A stretch of DNA of 5,105 bases, taken from NCBI GenBank assembly GCA_001799045.1, contig MGRY01000226.1:1-5105 (forward strand), given 5' to 3'. This document shows positions 1 to 5,105 of this stretch, one piece after another. Position 1 is the first letter of the stretch. Each line of letters begins with the position of its first letter. The notes below the pieces were generated by a model. It was not told the origin of the DNA and did no database searches. It saw only the letters and a list, made by a program, of their open reading frames with translations. The translations under genes and the position numbers were made by a program. Origin of the DNA: Deltaproteobacteria bacterium RIFCSPLOWO2_02_56_12 (lineage in GTDB: Bacteria > Desulfobacterota > Binatia > UBA9968).

Positions 1-1
1 C

Positions 2-1207
2 GATCAGGCTCCCCGCGTTGCGTCATCTGATCAAGAGGTGGAGGAATTTTTTAAAGACTATTGGCGCAGGCCCATACCCCTTCAAGGGACGCCACCACCC
101 GGCTTCACGGAAAAAGAGGCCTCGCTCAGGCCCGAGGCTTGCGGCAGCTGCCATCCCCGGCAGTATGCGGACTGGAAGGAGAGCCTCCACAGCAGGGCGA
201 TGGGGCCAGGACCCTGGGGACAGATTATCGATCTCACCCAAACCAGCCCTGACGAGGCGAGTTTGTGCATGATCTGCCATGCGCCTTTGAGCGAGCAATC
301 CGCTCTTCTCGCCAAGACAACGGAGCGTAATGAAACAGCCTACGAGAAAAATGCCCACTTCGACTCTGAGTTGCAATTGCAGGGAATTACCTGCGCCGCT
401 TGCCACGTGCGGCAGCATCGACGCTTTGGTCCGCCCAAAGGCGAAGAAAGCTCTGCTCCCAAATATCCGGCTGGCACGCCTGACCACGCGGGCGTTCAGC
501 GCACGCCCTACTTCGAGAAGGCAGAATTCTGTAAAGGCTGTCACCAGTTCGATCCGGAAAATTCCCTGCTGGTCAACGGCAAGCCGTTACAGGATACCTT
601 TAGGGAGTGGCAAAACAGCATTTGGGGAAAAGGAGAGGCGAGCTGCCAGGAGTGCCATATGCCCCAGAGGCGCCATCTCTGGAAGGGAATCCACGACCGT
701 GAGTGGGTAAAGGGCGGAGTCCGGATCGAGGCTCAGATTCAGACAGAGTCCTCCAGGCCAGGGGATGCCCTGGAGCTGACGCTGGAGGTAGTCAATGCGG
801 CCGTGGGCCACAAATTCCCCACTTATACAACCCCGAAGATTTTCGTCCGTGCGGCACTCCTGGATGGGAGCGGAAAAACGTTGCCCGGAACAGAGCAGGA
901 GAAAATTATCGGCTGGGACGCCCGCTTCGAGGATGGCAAGTGGAAGGAGTATTTCGACACGCGCATCCCGCCGGGCGGGCAATTGCAGGAAACTTTTCGC
1001 TGGAAGCTGCCGCCTGAGGTGAAGAAGATCAGGGCATGGGTCGAAGTCCACCCTGACCATTTTTACCATGTCCACTTCTACCCTGCCTTCCTAAAAAACC
1101 AGGAGTTAAGTTCACAGGCCAGAAAGCTGATAGAAAAGGCCCTCCAGGATTCCGGCCGCTCCGCCTACACCCTGTTTGACAAGATCCTGCTGTTACCCGA
1201 ATCCTAA
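2..1207 (+). CDS. Pentaheme c-type cytochrome, cytochrome c554-like family (5'-partial)
   Basis: Periplasmic electron-transfer protein with five covalently bound hemes. The frame is open to the left edge. The first in-window start, GTG at 38, has no signal peptide after it and coding continues upstream of it, so the true start and Sec signal lie outside the window. Counting residues from that GTG, CxxCH motifs occur at 35-39 (CGSCH), 77-81 (CMICH), 119-123 (CAACH), 165-169 (CKGCH) and 203-207 (CQECH). The contexts QYADWKESLHSRAMGPG and FREWQNS..CQECHMP are typical of cytochrome c554-like multiheme proteins. Extra histidines (H50, H218 in GIHD, H258) could be distal heme ligands. After the hemes, from about residue 225, comes a beta-rich Ig-like domain with the family motif GHKFPT (257-262), ending in a His/aromatic-rich stretch (VHPDHFYHVHFY). 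The redox partner and substrate cannot be read from the sequence. It lies 92 bp upstream of a sigma factor on the same strand. The family is clear; an enzymatic role such as nitrite or hydroxylamine chemistry is not shown. Confidence 0.9.
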   Translation, partial: DQAPRVASSDQEVEEFFKDYWRRPIPLQGTPPPGFTEKEASLRPEACGSCHPRQYADWKESLHSRAMGPGPWGQIIDLTQTSPDEASLCMICHAPLSEQSALLAKTTERNETAYEKNAHFDSELQLQGITCAACHVRQHRRFGPPKGEESSAPKYPAGTPDHAGVQRTPYFEKAEFCKGCHQFDPENSLLVNGKPLQDTFREWQNSIWGKGEASCQECHMPQRRHLWKGIHDREWVKGGVRIEAQIQTESSRPGDALELTLEVVNAAVGHKFPTYTTPKIFVRAALLDGSGKTLPGTEQEKIIGWDARFEDGKWKEYFDTRIPPGGQLQETFRWKLPPEVKKIRAWVEVHPDHFYHVHFYPAFLKNQELSSQARKLIEKALQDSGRSAYTLFDKILLLPES

Positions 1208-1299
1208 GGGCTCAAAGCCGCGCCCTTTCGGGAACCCTGAAGAGGCCAAGACCGTTTTATTAATTGGACAGCGGGCTTCCTCTTCGTTAAAATGGCCGC
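1208..1299 (+). promoter_or_regulatory. Intergenic region with two candidate promoters for the sigma factor operon
   Basis: This 92-bp gap separates the cytochrome stop from the sigma factor. Two promoter-like elements are visible. The first is ECF-type: GGGAAC at 1230-1235 and CGTT at 1253-1256, 17 bp apart. This resembles the GGAAC/CGTC-like elements used by many ECF sigma factors and would place transcription start near 1262. The second is sigma70-like: TGGACA at 1265-1270 and TAAAAT at 1288-1293, 17 bp apart, each matching 5 of 6 consensus bases. It would start transcription almost on the GTG at 1300. A weak 6-bp stem, AAGGGC/GCCCTT (1206-1211 and 1222-1227), follows the cytochrome stop but lacks a good U-run, so termination there is doubtful. 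Both promoters are motif matches by eye. Confidence 0.45.
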
Positions 1300-1884
1300 G
1301 TGGTGCGCGAGGGAAGAGCTCAGCCGGAAGGGAGAGAGGCATTTCTCCAGGAGCTCATGACGTACATGGACCATCTCTACAGGATGGCCTTTCACCTGGC
1401 AAAGGAAAGGGACGAGGCCCAAGATATCGTTCAAGAGACCTGCGTTCGGGCGCTCGCCGCCTACGAGCAGTTCACTCCCGGAACCAACATGAAGGCGTGG
1501 TTGACCAAGATCCTGTACAATTTTTTTTTCGACCATTTCCACCAGAAGAAGAGGTGGATTTCGGTGGAAGACCGAACCGGCGAAGGGGACGAGGGGTCAG
1601 ATTACTGGGACAGAGTGCCCGCGCAAAATCCCGGGCCGGAAAGCCATATTTTACTCAAGGAGCGAAGCGCCAAAATTACCGACGCCTTAAGAAAGATCCC
1701 CGGGGAATTCCGCGCGCCTATTCTCCTGGTGGACATGGGAGACTTTTCTTACGCGGAGGCGGCCGAGATACTTTCCTGTCCTGTCGGCACGGTCCGTTCC
1801 CGGCTCTCGCGCGGGAGAAGGCTCCTGGCCAACCATCTCAAGGGATACATCGGCGCCCCTGAGAAGGGAGCCGCAGAAAAATGA
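1300..1884 (+). CDS. ECF-subfamily RNA polymerase sigma factor
   Basis: Alternative sigma factor of the extracytoplasmic function group. It directs RNA polymerase to a small regulon when its anti-sigma factor releases it. The 194-residue length is normal for the group. Region 2 spans about residues 14-85, with the region 2.1/2.2 signature DEAQDIVQET (38-47) and the promoter-melting/-10 recognition segment GTNMKAWLTKILYNFFFDHF (61-80), followed by a basic HQKKR. An acidic linker covers about 88-115. Region 4 (about 120-180) ends in a helix-turn-helix, YAEAAEILSCPVGTVRSRLS (151-170), that should read the -35 element. The GTNxKAWL style recalls the SigR-like groups, but the subgroup is uncertain. 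The start is a choice: an in-frame TAA at 1288 limits it to GTG 1300 or 1303, neither with a clear Shine-Dalgarno. ATG 1357 has AGGAG only 3 nt upstream. GTG was kept because the preceding EAFLQEL looks like conserved region 2.1. The gene overlaps the anti-sigma gene by 4 bp and contains a T9 homopolymer. Confidence 0.93.
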   Translation: MVREGRAQPEGREAFLQELMTYMDHLYRMAFHLAKERDEAQDIVQETCVRALAAYEQFTPGTNMKAWLTKILYNFFFDHFHQKKRWISVEDRTGEGDEGSDYWDRVPAQNPGPESHILLKERSAKITDALRKIPGEFRAPILLVDMGDFSYAEAAEILSCPVGTVRSRLSRGRRLLANHLKGYIGAPEKGAAEK

Positions 1885-2705
1885 ACTGCGAAGAAGCACA
1901 GGAGCTGATCACCGCCCTGATCGACGATGAGCTGTCAGAGCGGGAGAGCGCCTCTATAAAAAGCCATCTCGAGCAGTGTGTGCGGTGCCAGGCTATGCAC
2001 CAGCAGGAGCGGGCTTTGAAAGCGGAAGTCCGCATGGCCGCCGCCAGCGTCACCGCGCCGGCCGATCTCAGGAAAAAAATCCTCTTGGGCCTGGGGAGCG
2101 TGCCTGAGCAGGGCGGAATTCCCAAAGAACGGGAGGGACCAGGCTGGTTATCCCAACTGGCTTTGCGGCCTGTTTTTGTTTTCGCGCTCCTCCTTCTCTT
2201 GCTCCTCCCTGCGGTCTACTTAATGCGGCCGAAGGAGCTATCCATCCCGCTATTCGCGCTGGAAAGCCATCAAAAAATCGTGGAGCGATCTCTTGCATAT
2301 GTAGCGGAGGAAAACGAGGAAAAGCTTAAAGCGGAGCTGCTCCGGTCGGTTGAGGGACGCTTCGCCCCTATGGGATATGACCTGTCGATGATGGGTCTTC
2401 GGCCAGTCGGGGGGACAGTACAGGAGATTAGCGGTCGAAAAATCCTGGTGACCCTCTATGAAGGGACAGCCCCCTCCCTCACCTGTTACACTTTCCTCGG
2501 TACGGAAGGGGACGTCCCAAAAGAAGCCGCTCTCTTTACCGATCCGGAAAAAAGAATCGATTTCTATACCTTCTCTCGCGGCGGAGTGAACGGCGTCATG
2601 CACCGCGAAGGCAAGGTGATCTGCATCCTGGTTTCCAAGCTTCCCATGCCAGAGCTCCTCGCCTTAGCGCGCTCTAAGGCTCAACCAACCCCCCCCCCAC
2701 TTTAG
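1881..2705 (+). CDS. Membrane-anchored zinc-finger anti-sigma factor
   Basis: Cognate anti-sigma factor that holds the upstream ECF sigma factor at the inner membrane. The N-terminal zf-HC2/ZAS-type domain has Cys3 and the zinc motif H29-xxx-C33-xx-C36, within a short helical region ending near residue 60. A single transmembrane helix lies at about 95-116 (LALRPVFVFALLLLLLLPAV). The remaining ~155 residues should be periplasmic: a charged helical segment (about 130-160), then a beta-rich domain containing GLRPVGG (172-178), as seen in the C-terminal part of many proteobacterial transmembrane anti-sigma factors. That domain carries two cysteines, C202 and C248. The start is firm: ATGA (1881-1884) overlaps the sigma stop, implying translational coupling, and GGGAG (1866-1870) sits 10 nt upstream. 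The gene ends in a C10 tract encoding a Pro-rich tail (PTPPPL). Release could be by proteolysis or by change at the zinc site; the sequence does not decide. Family assignment is strong; the inducing signal is unknown. Confidence 0.9.
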   Translation: MNCEEAQELITALIDDELSERESASIKSHLEQCVRCQAMHQQERALKAEVRMAAASVTAPADLRKKILLGLGSVPEQGGIPKEREGPGWLSQLALRPVFVFALLLLLLLPAVYLMRPKELSIPLFALESHQKIVERSLAYVAEENEEKLKAELLRSVEGRFAPMGYDLSMMGLRPVGGTVQEISGRKILVTLYEGTAPSLTCYTFLGTEGDVPKEAALFTDPEKRIDFYTFSRGGVNGVMHREGKVICILVSKLPMPELLALARSKAQPTPPPL

Positions 2706-2708
2706 GGC

Positions 2709-2737
2709 TTGACAAGTGATGGGGCTTTTACTAGAAA
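2709..2737 (+). promoter_or_regulatory. Sigma70-like promoter for the exported Lys/Ala-rich protein
   Basis: A perfect -35 box, TTGACA (2709-2714), is followed after 17 bp by TAGAAA (2732-2737), which matches the -10 consensus at 4 of 6 positions. It begins just after the anti-sigma stop codon. Transcription would start near 2744, giving a leader of about 100 nt. This suggests the downstream gene is transcribed independently of the sigma/anti-sigma operon and probably by the housekeeping sigma factor. It is a motif match only. Confidence 0.55.
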
Positions 2738-2765
2738 TAACAGCAATAAAAAATGCCTCTCTTTG

Positions 2766-2785
2766 GCCAATTTCCCCCGATTGGC
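2766..2785 (+). repeat. Small inverted repeat (GCCAAT/ATTGGC) in the 5' leader
   Basis: GCCAAT (2766-2771) and ATTGGC (2780-2785) are perfect complements around an 8-nt C-rich loop. The left arm overlaps the palindrome TTGGCCAA (2763-2770). In RNA this would form a 6-bp hairpin in the predicted leader; in DNA it could be a protein-binding site. No known riboswitch or operator was recognised. Confidence 0.35.
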
Positions 2786-2835
2786 GCATTGGAAAAAAGA
2801 GGGGTAAATACAAATCAAGGATAGGGGTAAAGAAA

Positions 2836-2840
2836 AGGAG
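2836..2840 (+). promoter_or_regulatory. Ribosome binding site that fixes the start at 2848
   Basis: AGGAG lies 7 nt before ATG 2848. This selects that ATG over in-frame upstream GTG/ATG codons from 2716, whose extension would put a non-hydrophobic 44-residue stretch ahead of a clean signal peptide. Confidence 0.8.
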
Positions 2841-2847
2841 AGTAGTT

Positions 2848-3267
2848 ATGAGAAGCAAGTGGTTTCTGTGGGTGGTAGCGGTCCTGATAGGGAGCGCTTT
2901 GGCCTTTGCTCCTATGACCTTCGCTGCGGAGAAGAAGGCAGAGAAGAAGGCTGCTGAGCCAGCTGCTCCAGCAAAGATGGAGGAGAAGAAGGAGGCAGCT
3001 AAACCGGCGGCAAAGAGTGCCACCGGAGAAGTCGCATCCGTTGACGCCAAGGCAGGTATGCTGGCAGTCAAGGTGAAGGATAAGGAGATGAGTTTCACCG
3101 CCGAGACCAAGCTGCTCGAGAAGACAAAGGTCGGGGACAGGGTCACGGTCTCTTATACCGAGAAGGAAGGGAAGATGATGGCCAGCTCCGTCAAGACAGC
3201 TAAAGCTCCGGCCAAAAAGGCTGAAAAGAAGGCTGAAAAGGAAGAGAAAAAAGAGGGCAAGAAATAG
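2848..3267 (+). CDS. Small exported Lys/Ala-rich protein with a central beta-type domain
   Basis: A 139-residue protein of unknown function. The N-terminus is a Sec signal peptide: basic MRSK, a hydrophobic core (about 5-21) and likely cleavage after A26 or A27 (TFAA|EKK). The mature protein has three parts. A low-complexity K/A/E/P segment (28-57) contains AEKKAEKKA. A compact domain follows at about 58-117 (TGEVASVDAKAGMLAVKVKD through VGDRVTVSYTEKEGKM), whose alternating pattern and G-D turn suggest a small beta-barrel of the DUF5666-like/OB-like kind. The Lys-rich tail (118-139, KKAEKKAEKEEKKEGKK) is strongly charged. No cysteines or lipobox are present, so it is soluble or surface-bound in the periplasm rather than a lipoprotein. 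The charged, disordered ends could bind acidic polymers or the envelope, which is inference. It has its own promoter-like sequence and a strong RBS. Two stops (TAG TAA) end it, followed by a hairpin 31 nt on. Confidence 0.85.
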   Translation: MRSKWFLWVVAVLIGSALAFAPMTFAAEKKAEKKAAEPAAPAKMEEKKEAAKPAAKSATGEVASVDAKAGMLAVKVKDKEMSFTAETKLLEKTKVGDRVTVSYTEKEGKMMASSVKTAKAPAKKAEKKAEKEEKKEGKK

Positions 3268-3298
3268 TAACTCCTTTTAGCTTTCTAACTAGTGATTA

Positions 3299-3331
3299 TG
3301 GTCGGGCAGGACTCTCCTCCCTGCCCGACCA
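3299..3331. terminator. Hairpin between convergent genes, probable bidirectional terminator
   Basis: TGGTCGGGCAGG (3299-3310) and CCTGCCCGACCA (3320-3331) form a perfect 12-bp GC-rich stem with a 9-nt loop. It lies 31 nt after the stop of the + strand gene and 19 nt after the stop of the - strand gene, the expected place for a shared terminator. No canonical U-tract follows on either strand, so it may act as a weak intrinsic terminator or as a 3'-end stabilising structure. Confidence 0.65.
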
Positions 3332-3350
3332 GGGCTTTGCCGGGCTATAA

Positions 3351-3878
3351 CTAACCGCTGAAGCCTCCCTCAGTCCTTCCGAGATTCAGTTTCCTCGCGA
3401 GCAGGGCGACGCCAAGATAGGCCGCCAGAAGGGCCGAATAGTTGGTTATCATGAACCAGGGGGTTGCCCACAAAATTCCCTCTACTAGCGGGGTCGGGAA
3501 AGGCCAGAGATACGGGGTGGGAAAGTATGCTGAGTTGTGGGTGGGGATATCACAGACGATGTGCAGGCTCCAGGCCAAGAAAACCCACGGAGGCCGTTTT
3601 CGCAACGCCCAGATAAGAGCGAAAAGGGCGGCCCACACGACCAGACTGTGAGTCAAGTTATAGGCATGGAAGACAAATTCCGGGAGAATGGACAAGGGCG
3701 GCGGGCCGGAGATTTGTCCCGCCAACCTAAGGCTCAGCGAACCCGGATGGGAGACATGGAAGAGGCCGAAGGATAGGAGGTCGGGGGCCATTCCCAGAGC
3801 CAACCCCGCAGCAAACCTTTTCGCTCCGTGGGGATAGAAAGCAACACCTCCCCACAGTCCATGCGCCAAGACATCCAT
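3351..3878 (-). CDS. Polytopic inner-membrane protein, YdjM/DUF457-like (putative metal-dependent hydrolase family)
   Basis: A 175-residue hydrophobic protein with about four membrane segments (near 22-41, 76-92, 97-113 and 147-163). The His/Asp pattern resembles the YdjM/DUF457 group, often labelled membrane-bound metal-dependent hydrolases: H6 in DVLAHGLWG, D33 in MAPDLLSF, H71 and H77 in HAYNLTHSLV, and H106, D110 and H114 in SLHIVCDIPTH. These could form a metal site near the membrane, but neither catalysis nor substrate has been shown here, and family members are poorly characterised. The start is well supported: AGGAGG (revcomp of 3883-3888) lies 4 nt before the ATG. The gene follows the spermidine-synthase-like/TPR gene by 52 bp with no terminator between, so the two are probably co-transcribed. 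The length and N-terminus look complete. The match is by motif pattern, so the family name is moderate confidence. Confidence 0.7.
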   Translation of the reverse strand: MDVLAHGLWGGVAFYPHGAKRFAAGLALGMAPDLLSFGLFHVSHPGSLSLRLAGQISGPPPLSILPEFVFHAYNLTHSLVVWAALFALIWALRKRPPWVFLAWSLHIVCDIPTHNSAYFPTPYLWPFPTPLVEGILWATPWFMITNYSALLAAYLGVALLARKLNLGRTEGGFSG

Positions 3879-3882
3879 CGAG

Positions 3883-3888
3883 CCTCCT
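3883..3888 (-). promoter_or_regulatory. Consensus Shine-Dalgarno for the YdjM-like gene
   Basis: On the - strand this reads AGGAGG, a full match to the anti-Shine-Dalgarno core, 4 nt before ATG 3878. It makes this the most likely start and suggests efficient translation. Confidence 0.8.
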
Positions 3889-3930
3889 GAATTAGACCCC
3901 TTACGATAATCTCCTCGACAGCGGGAAAGC

Positions 3931-5105
3931 TTAGAACCTCTTTCCTAAGCCGCTGAGCCCCCTCCAGGCCTCAGTGCTACTCGAATCTAGAGCCAGCACG
4001 TCGCGGTATTTCTCCTCCGCTTCCCTTACCTTCCCGAGCCGCCCGAGGGCTTGGGCCAAAGAAAGACGCCACGCGACATTTCTCCGATTGCGCCTAAGCG
4101 CGGCCTCATAAGCGGGCACCACTTTCTCCCACTGTTTCAGCCGGCTATAGGCTTCGCCCAGTTCGCTGTAAAGCGCAGCCGAATCTTCGCCGTTCTCTTG
4201 TGATTCTAGCAACAAGGTCAGTGCCTCGGCATCGTTCCCTTTGGCCAATTGCAGCCTCCCCAGGGCAAAGAGAACTCCTGGATGCTTGGGCTGAATCTCT
4301 GCTGCCTGCTGGAACCACCTCTGTGCCGCCGAAAAGTCTTTTCGGTGGAGCGCAATACTGCCAAGCCCTAGATATGGGCTGATTTCTTTCACACCTGTGC
4401 GCACAATCCTCCTATAGATTTTCTCCGCCTGGGTCGTGTAAAAGTCATCCGCTAAAGCCAAGACTTCTTTGGCTTTCTCCGCTCCGCTTAAGAGCGCCTT
4501 CTCCGCCGCCTCCGCCGCCTCGGCGGTCTTGTCCTGAGCCAAAAGTATCTTGGCGCGCAGGAGATAATAGTCCCCATTCCCTGGCTCAAACCTTATGGCC
4601 TGCTCCGCTTCTTTTAGGGCTCGGGTACTCCAGCCGCTAGCATGAAAAGCCTGACCCATATAATAGTGGTGCCGAGCCCGGGAAACCCACTCGCTGTTGG
4701 AGCCCCAGGGGGGATCGGCCACGAACGATTCGAAGAGCTTTCGGTTCAGAGTCGAGGTGCTCTTTCCTAGGCTGCGGGGAGCGGAATACTCGAGTCGAGC
4801 GCTATCGTCCGTGTTTAAATCCGCGCCTTCAGCAAATGCCAACAGCTCCTTTCTCCCCATCCGATAGAAACCCAAGAGAGCGTAGATATCTGAGAGTCCC
4901 AGCTTCTTAAAGTCCTCGCGCAAAACGCCCATTTCCGAGAAACGCTTTTTTAGGCGCGGATAATCAAACCCCAACTCCCTCAAGCTACCTACCAGCAGGA
5001 AATCGCTCTCCTGCAAATTCCACACTGTGACGAAGGGGAAGGACTCCCCAAAGGTGCGCAGGACCATGCGGAAGTCATCCGGCGACATAGAGTAATTGTG
5101 AAACC
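3931..5105 (-). CDS. Spermidine synthase-like protein with C-terminal TPR repeats (5'-partial, C-terminal part only)
   Basis: The frame is open to the right edge. Upstream of the first in-window ATG (5088) it still codes for FHNYS, so that Met is internal. Residues 1-125 from that Met resemble the tail of the spermidine-synthase-like domain found in large bacterial proteins often annotated as fused MFS/spermidine synthase: MVLRTFGESFPFVTVW (8-23), SDFLLVGS (28-35), LREDFKKLGL (56-65) and LNTDDSARLEYSAPRSL (91-107), the last matching the family's LNTDDxPxLEF-APRSL motif with Ala in place of the usual Pro. Residues about 138-371 are six or seven tetratricopeptide repeats, for example DSAALYSELGEAYSRLKQWEKVVPAYEAALRR, a protein-binding scaffold. 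The catalytic core and any membrane part lie outside the window. These proteins are not proven polyamine synthases. The YdjM-like gene follows 52 bp downstream. TPR identity is firm; the synthase-like N-terminal part is by motif resemblance. Confidence 0.85.
   Translation of the reverse strand, partial: FHNYSMSPDDFRMVLRTFGESFPFVTVWNLQESDFLLVGSLRELGFDYPRLKKRFSEMGVLREDFKKLGLSDIYALLGFYRMGRKELLAFAEGADLNTDDSARLEYSAPRSLGKSTSTLNRKLFESFVADPPWGSNSEWVSRARHHYYMGQAFHASGWSTRALKEAEQAIRFEPGNGDYYLLRAKILLAQDKTAEAAEAAEKALLSGAEKAKEVLALADDFYTTQAEKIYRRIVRTGVKEISPYLGLGSIALHRKDFSAAQRWFQQAAEIQPKHPGVLFALGRLQLAKGNDAEALTLLLESQENGEDSAALYSELGEAYSRLKQWEKVVPAYEAALRRNRRNVAWRLSLAQALGRLGKVREAEEKYRDVLALDSSSTEAWRGLSGLGKRF

Noticed and set aside
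38..40. GTG as the start of the cytochrome gene
   Set aside because: The frame is open to the left edge, no signal peptide follows this codon although the hemes need export, and no proper RBS precedes it. It is read as an internal Val.
23..1075. Long - strand open frames (23-544 and 587-1075) opposite the cytochrome
   Set aside because: They lie antisense to a gene with five heme motifs, have no recognisable domain and are the usual by-product of high G+C coding.
1176..1862. 228-residue + strand frame overlapping the sigma factor
   Set aside because: Arg/Gly/Pro-rich translation with no domain; it is the alternate frame of a clear sigma factor. It matters only as the frame reached if the T9 tract gains a base.
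2753..2824. 23-codon upstream frame (ATG 2753 to TAG 2824) in the leader
   Set aside because: No Shine-Dalgarno precedes it, the codons show no attenuation pattern, and it covers the hairpin without obvious coupling to the start at 2848.
2664..3146. 160-residue - strand frame opposite the Lys/Ala-rich gene
   Set aside because: Ala/Ser/Phe-rich translation is the expected antisense of Lys/Ala/Glu codons, and it runs through the promoter and leader of the real gene.
2928..3264. Lys/Ala repeats as a DNA tandem-repeat array or a histone-like DNA-binding protein
   Set aside because: The repeats are short and imperfect at the DNA level, and the signal peptide places the protein outside the cytoplasm.
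3442..3776. + strand frames opposite the YdjM-like gene
   Set aside because: No RBS or domain; they are shadows of a membrane-protein gene with a consensus RBS on the other strand.
5086..5088. ATG as the start of the TPR protein
   Set aside because: Coding in the same frame continues to the right edge, the - strand sequence just upstream has no Shine-Dalgarno, and the residues that follow match the middle of a known larger protein.

Overview
The window reads as a stretch of a Gram-negative, respiratory bacterial chromosome of fairly high G+C. The evidence is a multiheme c-type cytochrome, an ECF sigma factor with a membrane-anchored zinc-finger anti-sigma factor, a Sec-exported Lys/Ala-rich protein, and a spermidine-synthase-like protein with C-terminal TPRs. 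This mix is common in Desulfobacterota (the former Deltaproteobacteria) and nearby uncultured lineages. That placement is an inference from protein style, not a proven assignment.

Layout: six protein-coding genes are visible, four on + and two on -, in two convergent blocks. On the + strand, from the left edge to about 3270, are (1) the 3' part of a pentaheme cytochrome c554-like protein, whose signal peptide lies outside the window; (2) a 92-bp gap with candidate promoters; (3) an ECF sigma factor; (4) its anti-sigma factor, overlapping by ATGA; (5) a 142-bp leader with a sigma70-like promoter and a small hairpin; and (6) a small exported Lys/Ala-rich protein. A 12-bp perfect hairpin at 3299-3331 separates the blocks. 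On the - strand, read from the right edge, come the C-terminal part of a spermidine-synthase-like/TPR protein, whose main catalytic part lies outside the window, and then, 52 bp downstream, a small polytopic membrane protein resembling the YdjM/DUF457 family.

How the genes may work together: the sigma/anti-sigma pair is a standard envelope-signal module. The anti-sigma factor has a cytoplasmic HxxxCxxC zinc finger, one membrane helix and a periplasmic domain with two cysteines. A periplasmic multiheme cytochrome lies just upstream and an exported protein just downstream, so the module may respond to a periplasmic redox or envelope signal. This is a hypothesis. No tRNA, rRNA, CRISPR array, insertion sequence or attachment site was recognised. 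I found no clearly novel system. The most checkable points are the possible autoregulatory ECF promoter, the T9 tract inside the sigma gene, and the fact that both edge genes are truncated, with their apparent start codons internal.
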